From Parcubacteria group bacterium ADurb.Bin305 (GTDB lineage: Bacteria; Patescibacteriota; Minisyncoccia; UBA6257), in contig MWBJ01000004.1 of assembly GCA_002069525.1 (NCBI GenBank), positions 1 through 32,666 of the forward strand: DNA of 32,666 nt. The letters run 5' to 3'. The position numbers and the translations under genes are program-made. Shown one piece after another: positions 15,179-22,325 of this stretch (position 1 is the stretch's first letter; each line of letters starts with the position of its first letter). A model generated the notes under the pieces. That model was not told the origin of the DNA. It saw only the letters and a list, made by a program, of their open reading frames with translations, and did not search any database.

Positions 15179-16705
15179 TTAAATTTTTTGAAAAATTTCA
15201 AGCACATCGCCTTTTTGAAGGCTGCTAGCGCATTCAACCAGCAGGCCGCATTCTTCTCCTTGTTTGACTAGATCTGTGTCTACTTTCCGTTTTTGCAAGT
15301 TAAGTATTCTTCCTGTGGTTACTGCCTCTTCGTTTCTGATTAATTTAAACTTGCCTTTATTGCGGATTTCTCCAGAAATTACTCTGCCCCCGATTAATTG
15401 ATTGCCTTTTATTGGGTTAAATATAGCTAAAACTTCAAGGCTTCCTAGTATTTCTTCCGTTGGTTTTTCGAGAAAACGTTCTTGTATTATTTCTATAATT
15501 TGTTTTTCCAAGGAATAAATAAGATCACTTTGCAAAATTATTAATTTAGAATTAGCAGACAATAAATTAGTAGTTTCTTTTTTAACTTTTACTCTAAAAG
15601 CAATAATTAGGGTTCCGTTAGGGTTAGCCATTTTTATATCTTCCTCTGAAACATCCCCCACATCATAATTCAAAATTTGAAAACTAACCTGTTGCTTGTT
15701 GCTAACTAACTTTAAAATTTCTATCACAGCTTCTGCTGAGCCTATAACATCAGCTTTAATAATGGTAGGAACCTTGAGCGGATTATTTGGGTCTCCGATT
15801 ATTTTCATTCTATAATTGGATAAATTATTAATTTCCTGAGTATCTATAATGGAAATTTCATCTCGGCCTGAATAAAATTTTTCACCTACTAAAGGTAATT
15901 GTTCGAATCCTATTACTCGTACTGGCGACGAAAAAGATGCCTTTTTAATAGGGTGTCCTTGGAAATCTTCCAAGATTTTGATTTTGCCTAGGACTTGGCC
16001 GGCTACTATTTTATCATTAAGCTGCAGGGTTCCGTTGGTGATTAATAAAGTAGCTGTATAGCCTCGTTTGGAGTCTAGATAAGCGTCAATTACTAATCCT
16101 GAGGCTGGGGCTAGAGGGTCGGCTTTTAATTCATTTAAATCTGCTAAGAGTAGAATGAGTTCTAAGAGTTCGTTTATTCCTTGACCTGTTTTGGCTGAAA
16201 TTTCGCAAAAAGGAACATCTCCCCCCCATCCTTCTAAATAAATGCCAATTTCTGTTAATTCTCTTTTTACCTTATCCGGGTTAGCTGTGGGTTTATCAAT
16301 TTTGTTGATGGCTACAATAAATGGTAATCCTGCTGATTGAATGTGTTGAAACGCTTCTTGGGTTTGGGGTTTTACCCCTTCATCAGCTGCTACTACCAAA
16401 ATAGCAATATCAGCAGCTTTAGCTCCTCTGGATCTAATTTTAGAAAAAGCTTCGTGCCCCGGTGTGTCTAAAAAGGTAATGTTTCGCGGTCTCGTCTCTT
16501 GAGGGTTATTACCGGAGGGGTTCACAGTGATTTCATAGGCGCCAATATGTTGAGTGATGGCCCCTGTTTCTTTATCGGCTACTTTAGTGTGACGGATATA
16601 GTCTAATAAGGTGGTTTTTCCGTGATCAACATGTCCTAAAACGACCACTATTGGTGGTCGCGGAATTAAGTTACTCTCAGCGACTTGTACGTTATTGTTT
16701 TTCAT
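15179..16705 (-). CDS. infB: Translation initiation factor IF-2 (short form)
   Basis: IF-2 is the GTPase that brings initiator tRNA to the small subunit and promotes subunit joining. The 508-aa protein carries the GTPase core almost at its N-terminus: G1 GHVDHGKT (24-31), G3 DTPGHEAF (80-87), G4 NKID (134-137) and G5 SAK (170-172). Domains II-IV of normal length follow. The long N-terminal extension and IF2_N modules of typical bacteria are absent, as in many reduced genomes. It is not with nusA or rbfA but in a same-strand string with tRNA-Ser (upstream) and tRNA-Cys and tRNA-Leu (downstream), possibly one transcript processed by RNases. Confidence 0.96.
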   Translation of the reverse strand: MKNNNVQVAESNLIPRPPIVVVLGHVDHGKTTLLDYIRHTKVADKETGAITQHIGAYEITVNPSGNNPQETRPRNITFLDTPGHEAFSKIRSRGAKAADIAILVVAADEGVKPQTQEAFQHIQSAGLPFIVAINKIDKPTANPDKVKRELTEIGIYLEGWGGDVPFCEISAKTGQGINELLELILLLADLNELKADPLAPASGLVIDAYLDSKRGYTATLLITNGTLQLNDKIVAGQVLGKIKILEDFQGHPIKKASFSSPVRVIGFEQLPLVGEKFYSGRDEISIIDTQEINNLSNYRMKIIGDPNNPLKVPTIIKADVIGSAEAVIEILKLVSNKQQVSFQILNYDVGDVSEEDIKMANPNGTLIIAFRVKVKKETTNLLSANSKLIILQSDLIYSLEKQIIEIIQERFLEKPTEEILGSLEVLAIFNPIKGNQLIGGRVISGEIRNKGKFKLIRNEEAVTTGRILNLQKRKVDTDLVKQGEECGLLVECASSLQKGDVLEIFQKI

Positions 16706-16761
16706 CTTAGCAGTGTTTACTAGTTATGATTTCGAAGGTTAACTATTGATTTAAGTTAACG

Positions 16762-16849
16762 CGGAAGCGGGAGGATTCGAACCTCCGATCGCCATAAAAG
16801 CGATAGCGGTTTTCAAGACCGCCCCTTTCAACCACTCAGGCACGCTTCC
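16762..16849 (-). tRNA. tRNA-Ser (UGA)
   Basis: Class II tRNA of 88 nt on the minus strand: acceptor GGAAGCG/CGCTTCC with discriminator G, long variable arm, anticodon loop containing TGA. No encoded CCA. A short GTTAAC...GTTAAC inverted repeat lies between it and infB. Confidence 0.95.
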
Positions 16850-17195
16850 TGAATTAATTAACTTAATACTTAATTGCGCCAAGAAAATATCATTTACAAA
16901 CAATTTAAAAATTCAAAAACAATTCCTAATAATTCAAAAATAATCTTTTGTATAATACAATAAAATTCTTTAAAAAGCAAATTAACGAATTAAATAAAGT
17001 AAACTGATACCCAAAGGGGATCTGTTTTATAATGATCAGTAATTCTAAAATATCATGAAGCAAAGTGTTAGATTATCTTGCGCCCTCAGTGCTAATTCAG
17101 GGCCCTGCTTAAATTATTTGAGGCAATTATTTATCAGTAAAAACCAAAGATAGACGTAAGAATTCTTTATAAGATTATTTTATAAAATATTAATA

Positions 17196-17231
17196 TTTTA
17201 AAGGTTTGTCTTATTTTAAAGGTTTGTCTTA
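17196..17231 (+). repeat. Tandem 18-bp direct repeat
   Basis: Two adjacent copies of TTTTAAAGGTTTGTCTTA are identical, starting at 17196 and 17214. They lie about 75 nt upstream of the tRNA-Arg promoter. Function is unknown. Confidence 0.85.
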
Positions 17232-17306
17232 TAATTTGTTTTATAATTTTATACAAATAAATTTTGGTTATTTTCTTAATACCAAAATCAAAATAATTTA
17301 ATTAAT

Positions 17307-17335
17307 TTTACAATTTTATGAAAATAAGCTATACT
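17307..17335 (+). promoter_or_regulatory. Sigma70-type promoter of the tRNA-Arg/tRNA-Lys/cca operon
   Basis: TTTACA (17307-17312), a 17-bp spacer and TATACT (17330-17335). Transcription would start near 17342, about 56 nt before the mature tRNA-Arg 5' end. Confidence 0.7.
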
Positions 17336-17397
17336 AAAATAAATAAATAAATATAATTTAATATAATTAATTAGATTTTTTATATTTTAATTTATAA

Positions 17398-17469
17398 GCC
17401 CCTATAGTTCAACGGATAGAATGCTAGCCTTCGAAGCTAGAGATGGCGGTTCGAATCCGTCTAGGGGCG
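17398..17469 (+). tRNA. tRNA-Arg (UCG)
   Basis: Acceptor GCCCCTA/TAGGGGC, discriminator G, anticodon arm GCTAG-loop-CTAGC type with loop CTTCGAA giving UCG. T-loop TTCGAATC is normal. Length is 72 nt; CCA is not encoded. Confidence 0.94.
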
Positions 17470-17487
17470 CGTTAGGACCATTAAACT

Positions 17488-17560
17488 GCCTCGCTAGCTC
17501 AATTGGTAGAGCAGGGGCCTCTTAAGCCCAAGGTTACAGGTTCAAATCCTGTGCGAGGCA
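17488..17560 (+). tRNA. tRNA-Lys (CUU)
   Basis: Acceptor GCCTCGC/GCGAGGC, discriminator A, anticodon loop CTCTTAA giving CUU. The outermost anticodon-stem pair is G-A and so unpaired, the other four pairs are good. T-loop TTCAAAT. Length is 73 nt, no encoded CCA. It lies 18 nt after tRNA-Arg and 19 nt before cca. Confidence 0.9.
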
Positions 17561-17579
17561 CTTAAACTTAGATTCTTTT

Positions 17580-19055
17580 ATGAAAATTCCCCAAGAAATT
17601 TTAGAAGTTATAACTCAGTTAACTGAAAATAATTTTGAGGCTTATTTAGTAGGCGGCTGTGTTCGCGATTTATTATTAGGACGAGCACCTAAAGACTGGG
17701 ATATAGCTACTAAGGCTAAACCTGAAGAAATTCAGGTGATTTTTCCTCAAAGTGTTTATGAAAATCAATTTGGCACAGTTTCGGTAAAAACCGCTTCTGA
17801 GAATCCTTCTTTAAAGATTATAGAGATAACTACTTTTAGGCAAGATGTTAAATATAGCGATAAGCGGCACCCCGATGCTATTAAATTCGCTCAAACCATT
17901 GAAGAAGATTTATCGCGCCGCGATTTTACTATTAATGCTATAGCCTTGCAGGCTGGCAAGTTAGCTCCAAGTGTTAAATTAATTGATCCTTTTGGCGGTC
18001 AGGTGGATTTAAAGAAAAAATTAATTCGGACAGTGGGTGATTCTGAGCAAAGGTTTGAAGAAGATGCCCTAAGATTAATGAGGGCTATTCGGTTGGCTTG
18101 CGAATTAGATTTTCAAATAGAAGATAATACCTTCAAAGCTATACGTCATAAGGCAGCTTTAATTCGCTTTATAGCCAAAGAAAGAATTCGAGATGAATTT
18201 ATAAAAATCATTGATACCCCTCGCGCCCAAAATGGCATTGTTTTATTGCAGGAAACAACTTTGCTTCACGAAATTATTCCAGAATTAGAGCAAGGTATCG
18301 GGGTAACGCAAAATAAGCACCACCGTTACACTGTCTACGAGCATTTATTGCGCTCATTAGATTACGCCGCTTCTAAGGATTATAATAGAAGCGTGAGGTT
18401 AGCTGCTTTGTTTCATGATATTGGTAAACCTAAAGTAAAAGAAGGCGAAGGATTGAATTCCACTTTTTATAACCACGAAATTGTCAGCGCCAAAATGACC
18501 GCAAAAATTTTATCAAGATTAAAATTTTCTAAGGAAGAGTCAGAAAAAATTATAAAACTAGTGCGTTATCATGGATTTGTTTATGACCCAGAAATTACCA
18601 CCGATGCTTCAGTTAGAAGGTTATTAATTAAAGTGGGCAAAGATAATATAAGAGATTTAGCTCAATTACGTGAGGCAGATAGAATTGGTTCTGGTTGTCC
18701 GAAAGCTTTACCCTTCCGTTTGCGTCATTTTCTTTTTAGGGTAGAAAAAATATTGAAAGAATCAAGTGGCGAGCAGCCTTCGCTTAAAATGCTTAAAATT
18801 AACGGTCATGATATAATGGAAACTTTAAAGATTCCCTCAGGGCCTAAAATAGGCGCTTTACTCAGTATTCTTTTAGAAGAAGTCCTAGATGATCCTAAGA
18901 AAAATACTCAAGATTATTTATTAAAAAGAGCTCAGGAATTAAATAAATTGTCAGAATTAGAATTAAAGAAAAAGGAAAAATTAGCTCAGGCGAAATATAA
19001 AAACTTGTTAGCTGAAGAGGAAACTAAAATTAAACAAAAATACAGGGTTGATTAA
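17580..19055 (+). CDS. cca: CCA-adding tRNA nucleotidyltransferase / poly(A) polymerase family, with HD domain
   Basis: This enzyme adds the 3' CCA to tRNAs from CTP and ATP without a nucleic acid template. The 491-aa protein has the class II nucleotidyltransferase head: LVGGCVRDLLLG at 23-34, catalytic DWD at 39-41, RRDFTINA at 113-120 and the EDALRLMRAIR neck motif at 161-171. An HD domain follows (ALFHDIGKP, His279-Asp280), then a Lys-rich helical tail. It starts 19 nt after tRNA-Lys and is probably co-transcribed with the two tRNAs. All six tRNA genes here lack CCA, so the enzyme must be essential. It could be a poly(A) polymerase by name, but the motifs and context favour CCA addition. 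Confidence 0.93.
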   Translation: MKIPQEILEVITQLTENNFEAYLVGGCVRDLLLGRAPKDWDIATKAKPEEIQVIFPQSVYENQFGTVSVKTASENPSLKIIEITTFRQDVKYSDKRHPDAIKFAQTIEEDLSRRDFTINAIALQAGKLAPSVKLIDPFGGQVDLKKKLIRTVGDSEQRFEEDALRLMRAIRLACELDFQIEDNTFKAIRHKAALIRFIAKERIRDEFIKIIDTPRAQNGIVLLQETTLLHEIIPELEQGIGVTQNKHHRYTVYEHLLRSLDYAASKDYNRSVRLAALFHDIGKPKVKEGEGLNSTFYNHEIVSAKMTAKILSRLKFSKEESEKIIKLVRYHGFVYDPEITTDASVRRLLIKVGKDNIRDLAQLREADRIGSGCPKALPFRLRHFLFRVEKILKESSGEQPSLKMLKINGHDIMETLKIPSGPKIGALLSILLEEVLDDPKKNTQDYLLKRAQELNKLSELELKKKEKLAQAKYKNLLAEEETKIKQKYRVD

Positions 19056-19169
19056 AAATTTCAATAGAAACATCAGAAAAACACAATAAAATTAAAAATA
19101 AATGATCAATCAATTAACAATAGAAAAACTTTTGAACGAAATACTTAATTGATTCAGGTTTTTAAGATG

Positions 19170-19240
19170 CGGGGCATAGTATACCGGCAGTACGCACGCT
19201 TCGGGTGCGTGAAGACTGGGTTCAATTCCCAGTGCCCCGA
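19170..19240 (+). tRNA. tRNA-Pro (CGG)
   Basis: Acceptor CGGGGCA/TGCCCCG with discriminator A, strong anticodon stem CGCACGC/GCGTG around loop TTCGGGT giving CGG, T-loop TTCAATTC. Length is 71 nt with no encoded CCA. It stands alone between cca and the CYTH-kinase gene. Confidence 0.93.
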
Positions 19241-19348
19241 CTAGACGAAACTCGAGGTATTTTAAGAGAGGGTGATTTAAAGATGTTAAGAATATTTTTC
19301 TGTTTTTACCTTTTATGTCTAAAATATCTGAATATTTAAATTAAAATT

Positions 19349-20755
19349 ATGCTAGAAAACAAAATAGAACAGACAGGGTTTAAAGAACAGCCAACTAATT
19401 TAGAAATAGAAAGAAAGTTTTTAATCAAAGCCCTGCCAGTGGATTTAGATAAATACCCTAAAGAAGAAATCGCTCAGGGCTATCTTGCTATTTCCGAAGA
19501 CGGCAATGAAATTCGTCTCAGGAAAACCAATGACCAACATTTTTTAACCATAAAATCTCAGGGTGCAGATATTAGAAAAAATATAGAGATAACGCCTGAA
19601 CAATTTAAGGCCTTGTGGCCGCAAATTATTAATAACGGGATTAATAAAACTCGTTACCTTATTCCGTATCAAAGTAAAACGATTTATTTAGATTTTTATA
19701 AAGAGGGACTGGAAGGTTTAATTACGGCTGAGGTGAAATTTTCCAACGAAGAAGAGATGAAAAATTTTGAGTTGCCAGACTGGTTTTCTGAAGAAATCAG
19801 CTATAATCCAAATTATAAAAATAGAAATCTTTCTGCCAAAGGTTTGCCTCAGGAATATCAAGAATATTTGAATAAATTTTCTTCAACCTCTAAAGAACCG
19901 ATGAAAGAAAATTTAGGAATTCCGGAGTACGAATTAGCTCCCGGGATTAATAAATTAGTAAACAGTATCAGGGAAAAATTAATAAACCAAAAACCTGTGA
20001 TAGTGGAAATTGCCGGTGGTTCAGCGTCCGGAAAAACAACTTTAGTGGCTTCTAGGGTTAAAGAAATCTTTAAAGGCCGATCTCTTATTATTTCTATGGA
20101 TGATTATTATCGCGGCCAAAAATTTATGGAAGACGAAGTTAGGCAAGGTCATATTTTAAATTGGGATCAACCAGAAGCTCTAAATCTTGAATTGCTTAAA
20201 ACCCATCTTCAAGCTCTCCAACAAAACAAAAAAATTGAAAAGCCAGTCTATAATTTTAAGACAGCCGAAGCGGAGACGACTGAAATCATAGAACCCAAAT
20301 CTGTGATTATCTTGGAAGGGTTATTCGCCTTAGACGACACCCTCAAAGACCAAGGTGATGTTAAAGTTTTTGTGGATATTGGACCTCATGGTCGTTTTCT
20401 GCGTCGTCTTTTGCGCGACATTGAAAGAACTGGACAAGCGCCAAAGGATATTTTGAAATATTTTGCTCAAATAGTAGAGCCAATGCATGAAAAATATATA
20501 GAAAGCACCAAACAAAATGCGGATTTTATTATTAAAAACGAATATGAACCAACTGTGGAAGCAGAACGTTCCGGGCTTCATGAGATTCAATTAAAATTCA
20601 AAACCGCCATTGACGAACAGGTTTTAAGAAAATTAGGAGCCGAAAAATTAAGCGTCTCTATTCAGGTTGATAATTATTATAATCCATCTGATAGAAATTT
20701 AATAGAAACTGGTGAAATTTTAAGAATTAGGGAGGAGGGAGGCAAAAAATATTAA
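19349..20755 (+). CDS. CYTH - uridine kinase-like protein (5' part of a CYTH-UK-CYTH gene)
   Basis: This 468-aa reading frame holds two and a fraction domains. Residues 17-165 are a CYTH triphosphate-tunnel domain with the signature ExExK (E19, E21, K23), EIRLRKT and KTRYLIPY. Residues 215-415 are a uridine kinase/phosphoribulokinase-type P-loop domain: GGSASGKT at 223-230, MDDYYRG at 250-256 and a RLLRDIERTG lid region. From 423 a second CYTH domain begins (VSIQVDNYYN, then ILRIREEGGKK), but the frame stops at 20755. The rest of that domain continues at once in the -1 frame. Plant TTM1/TTM2 also combine a uridine kinase-like domain with CYTH. CYTH domains act on triphosphates, so nucleotide or polyphosphate metabolism is likely; the substrate is unknown. 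Confidence 0.87.
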   Translation: MLENKIEQTGFKEQPTNLEIERKFLIKALPVDLDKYPKEEIAQGYLAISEDGNEIRLRKTNDQHFLTIKSQGADIRKNIEITPEQFKALWPQIINNGINKTRYLIPYQSKTIYLDFYKEGLEGLITAEVKFSNEEEMKNFELPDWFSEEISYNPNYKNRNLSAKGLPQEYQEYLNKFSSTSKEPMKENLGIPEYELAPGINKLVNSIREKLINQKPVIVEIAGGSASGKTTLVASRVKEIFKGRSLIISMDDYYRGQKFMEDEVRQGHILNWDQPEALNLELLKTHLQALQQNKKIEKPVYNFKTAEAETTEIIEPKSVIILEGLFALDDTLKDQGDVKVFVDIGPHGRFLRRLLRDIERTGQAPKDILKYFAQIVEPMHEKYIESTKQNADFIIKNEYEPTVEAERSGLHEIQLKFKTAIDEQVLRKLGAEKLSVSIQVDNYYNPSDRNLIETGEILRIREEGGKKY

Positions 20756-21087
20756 CCTATAAAGGACCTAAAACAGAGTTTCAATACAGAGAAAGACCAA
20801 AATTTGAATTTGAAATAGATGAAGAAATAGCCGAAAGCCTTCTTTCACTTTATCAAGAAAAAATCAAAACCATTAAAAAAGAAAGGAGTCTTTATCAGTT
20901 AGAGGGCGTGGTGTTTTCTTTGGATAAAGTTTCTAAAATAGAAAACGGTGAAGAAACAAATTTAGGCGAATTTATAGAAATTCGATCTACCAATAAAAAT
21001 CAAAATAAAGATCAATTTCAAAACGTTATAAACAAATTGGGTCTTAAATCGGAAGAGGGTATTAAACAATCATATTTTGAAATGTAA
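20749..21087 (+). pseudogene. 3' part of the CYTH-UK-CYTH gene, in the -1 frame
   Basis: After the A6 run at 20744-20749 the conserved CYTH sequence continues one frame back. It reads ILTYKGPKTEFQYRERPKFE, then ERSLYQLEGVVFSLDKVSK and LGEFIEIRSTN, ending at 21087. Joined to the first frame it would give the expected EEGGKK-ILTYKGP strand of CyaB-like CYTH proteins, about 580 aa in total. There is no start codon or ribosome site of its own. Three explanations fit: a true one-base loss in A7, an assembly error in a homopolymer, or -1 slippage on the A-run. The fragment shows no other damage, which favours recent loss, error or recoding over old decay. Confidence 0.8.
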
Positions 21088-21098
21088 TTTGGAAACCC

Positions 21099-21127
21099 CA
21101 ATTAACGACTTACGATGTCGTTAATTG
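21099..21127 (+). terminator. Hairpin after the CYTH-kinase gene
   Basis: An 11-bp perfect stem (CAATTAACGAC / GTCGTTAATTG) with a 7-nt loop stands 11 nt after the end of the second CYTH frame. The T-tract after it is weak, so it may be a poor terminator or an mRNA-stabilising hairpin. Confidence 0.55.
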
Positions 21128-21154
21128 AAGTTTAAGCACGTTTTGTTTTCTTAA

Positions 21155-21181
21155 TTAAAAGGACCACTTATTCAGTGGTCC
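21155..21181 (-). terminator. Rho-independent terminator overlapping the stalk-gene stop
   Basis: On the minus strand GGACCAC and GTGGTCC form a 7-bp stem around a 7-nt loop that contains the TAA stop, followed by TTTTAATTAA. It ends the transcript of the gene at 21168-21641. Confidence 0.78.
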
Positions 21182-21641
21182 ATATAATTTCTATTTCTTT
21201 TGTTTCGGTGTCCCAATTTACTTGGGCGCCCAAATTTTCAGCGACAAATCTAATAGGCAGCATTGTTCTACCTTGAAGTATAAACGGCATTACTTCAGGG
21301 TCTGTATCTATTGGAGTATCAATCCCATTAACTTTGGCCATTGGTTTATCTATCCAGAGTTCTATTTTTTTATTTTCTATTCCAATAATAACTTTCCTCT
21401 CGTGGCCTTCCCAAGAGAGAAAAGCTCCTATAGGATCCACTACAAATCTAATGGGTAAAAACGCTCTATTCTGACGGATAACAGGATAGGCATCCATTTG
21501 GTACTCTATACCGTTTATGGTATAGGTGCTACTGTCTATACGAAAAACTAGTTTTAGAGTGTGCTCCTGTGCTATGGCTATCATCGGAGCCAAACATGAA
21601 ATAATAAAAAAAATCAAAAACAAAAAAAATATTTTCTTCAT
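21168..21641 (-). CDS. Secreted copper amine oxidase N-terminal-like (stalk domain) protein
   Basis: This 157-aa exported protein has a signal peptide (MKKIFFLFLIFFIISCLAP, ending near IAIAQ). Its mature part is made of the repeated fold of copper amine oxidase N-terminal/stalk domains. The signature comes twice: NRAFLPIRFVVDPIGAFLSW at about 61-80, and GRTMLPIRFVAENLGAQVNW near 124-143. The fold is non-catalytic and common in Firmicutes surface proteins. I chose ATG at 21641 because GGGAGG stands 7 nt before it; a TTG 21 nt further out lies upstream of that site. A perfect consensus promoter and an intrinsic terminator bracket it. Strong signals unlike those of its neighbours suggest acquisition from a donor with Firmicutes-type signals (inference). 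Confidence 0.85.
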   Translation of the reverse strand: MKKIFFLFLIFFIISCLAPMIAIAQEHTLKLVFRIDSSTYTINGIEYQMDAYPVIRQNRAFLPIRFVVDPIGAFLSWEGHERKVIIGIENKKIELWIDKPMAKVNGIDTPIDTDPEVMPFILQGRTMLPIRFVAENLGAQVNWDTETKEIEIIWTTE

Positions 21642-21674
21642 TTTTTTCCTCCCTATTGTCAAATAACTACCTAA

Positions 21675-21703
21675 ATTATACCTTATAAATTATGATTTGT
21701 CAA
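21675..21703 (-). promoter_or_regulatory. Perfect consensus sigma70 promoter for the stalk-domain gene
   Basis: On the minus strand TTGACA, exactly 17 bp, TATAAT. The start point would be near 21668, giving a leader of about 27 nt that includes the GGGAGG ribosome site. Confidence 0.88.
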
Positions 21704-21736
21704 CTCGCAGTTTTATACCGATCCGAGAAAATTTAT

Positions 21737-21765
21737 TTGACATATTAATATATTTATGGCATAGT
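21737..21765 (+). promoter_or_regulatory. Promoter for the 56-aa membrane protein gene
   Basis: TTGACA (21737-21742), 17-bp spacer, extended -10 TGG-CATAGT (760-765). The spacer is closely similar to that of the promoter at 22747-22775 (ending TTTATGGCAT), suggesting a shared promoter type. Confidence 0.7.
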
Positions 21766-21807
21766 ATTAATAGATTTTTGAAAATTATAAAGTAAAAGGA
21801 GGAAAAA

Positions 21808-21978
21808 ATGAAAAAAATAAAATTAGATATTCTGAATGTCATAGTCCTAATAATCAGTGTAGTAGCGGTTATTGTTATTGAAACTGGGACCTATCGATAC
21901 AGGATACCATTGTTAAGCTTAATAGTAGTCTGTAATTTCTTGTGGTACATTTCAAAAAATAAAAATAATAAAAAATAG
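21808..21978 (+). CDS. 56-aa two-helix membrane protein (unknown)
   Basis: This small gene encodes 56 residues starting MKKIKLDILNVIVLIISVVA. It has two hydrophobic helices (about 8-24 and 34-47), an arginine/tyrosine turn between them (TYRYR), and a Lys/Asn-rich tail. It is a probable small inner-membrane protein with a positive C-terminus. Support for translation is strong: AGGAGG stands 7 nt before the ATG, a promoter lies at 21737-21765 and an intrinsic terminator starts 13 nt after the stop. It is divergent from the stalk-domain gene and shares its strong Shine-Dalgarno style, which is absent from most genes here. I do not recognise a family. Confidence 0.8.
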   Translation: MKKIKLDILNVIVLIISVVAVIVIETGTYRYRIPLLSLIVVCNFLWYISKNKNNKK

Positions 21979-21991
21979 TTGATCATCAATC

Positions 21992-22024
21992 AAACACCGC
22001 TCTTTGTTATGGGCGGTGTTTTTA
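21992..22024 (+). terminator. Rho-independent terminator after the small membrane protein
   Basis: AAACACCGC and GCGGTGTTT pair in a 9-bp stem around a 12-nt loop, followed by TTTATTGTTTT. Confidence 0.85.
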
Positions 22025-22041
22025 TTGTTTTAAATTGTGAA

Positions 22042-22059
22042 TTGTTTCACGTGAAACAA
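22042..22059. promoter_or_regulatory. parS centromere site 1 (perfect palindrome)
   Basis: TTGTTTCACGTGAAACAA is an 18-bp perfect palindrome containing the ParB (Spo0J) recognition core TGTTTCACGTGAAACA found across bacteria. It is the first of a cluster; parA and parB are not in the window. Confidence 0.88.
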
Positions 22060-22071
22060 ATTACATCTCGA

Positions 22072-22091
22072 ATTGTTTCACATGAAACAAT
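22072..22091. promoter_or_regulatory. parS-like site 2 (CACATG variant) and adjacent half-sites
   Basis: ATTGTTTCACATGAAACAAT differs from the parS core by one base at the centre. It starts 31 bp after site 1 in core register. Two half-sites, GTGTGAAACA at 22092-22101 and 22112-22121, follow directly. Confidence 0.75.
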
Positions 22092-22197
22092 GTGTGAAAC
22101 AATTGAAAAAAGTGTGAAACATTGATGAATAAAGGGTTTTTACCAGTTAGGCGTAAAAATGGCTTAACCATGCGGAAACTTACTGTTGAGGTCTATT

Positions 22198-22219
22198 TTT
22201 TGGCTTTAATAAGCCAAAA
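22198..22219. other. Hairpin inside the parS cluster
   Basis: TTTTGGCTT and AAGCCAAAA form a 9-bp stem with loop TAAT. It lies between the two parS pairs. It has no T-tract on either side beyond the stem, so I do not call it a terminator. Confidence 0.55.
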
Positions 22220-22243
22220 CTGCTCCAAAATACCTTAATTGAA

Positions 22244-22261
22244 TTGTTTCACATGAAACAA
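22244..22261. promoter_or_regulatory. parS-like site 3 (CACATG variant)
   Basis: TTGTTTCACATGAAACAA, the same one-base variant as site 2. Its flank and the linker to site 4 match those of the site 1-site 2 pair, so the pair is a duplication. Confidence 0.75.
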
Positions 22262-22273
22262 ATTATATCTTGA

Positions 22274-22293
22274 ATTGTTTCACGTGAAACAAT
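22274..22293. promoter_or_regulatory. parS centromere site 4 (perfect palindrome)
   Basis: ATTGTTTCACGTGAAACAAT is a 20-bp perfect palindrome with the full ParB core. It lies 31 bp after site 3, the same spacing as between sites 1 and 2, and 32 bp before the end of yraN. Confidence 0.88.
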
Positions 22294-22325
22294 TTGCTTA
22301 GCTGTCTTGATTTTTCCGGGAAATT

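Larger units (their letters stand above)
16850..17397. other. 548-nt intergenic region between divergent tRNA genes
   Basis: No protein-coding gene is supported here. The region is very AT-rich apart from a GC-richer core at about 17000-17115. That core can form nested pairing (ACTGAT...ATCAGT around GATACCC/GGGATC; also GCCCT/AGGGC around 17080-17102), so an unrecognised small RNA is possible. It does not match tmRNA, RNase P RNA, SRP RNA or 6S RNA by eye. It also holds a tandem 18-bp repeat (17196-17231) and the promoter of the tRNA-Arg operon. Confidence 0.55.

Noticed and set aside
16990-17120. tmRNA, RNase P RNA, SRP RNA or 6S RNA
   Set aside because: None of the conserved sequence marks of these RNAs is visible.
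19056-19169. Small gene or terminator after cca
   Set aside because: No open frame with a start signal and no convincing hairpin is seen in this AT-rich stretch.
20330-20590. Minus-strand frame of 86 codons opposite the uridine kinase domain
   Set aside because: It lies opposite a conserved P-loop kinase domain and resembles no known protein.
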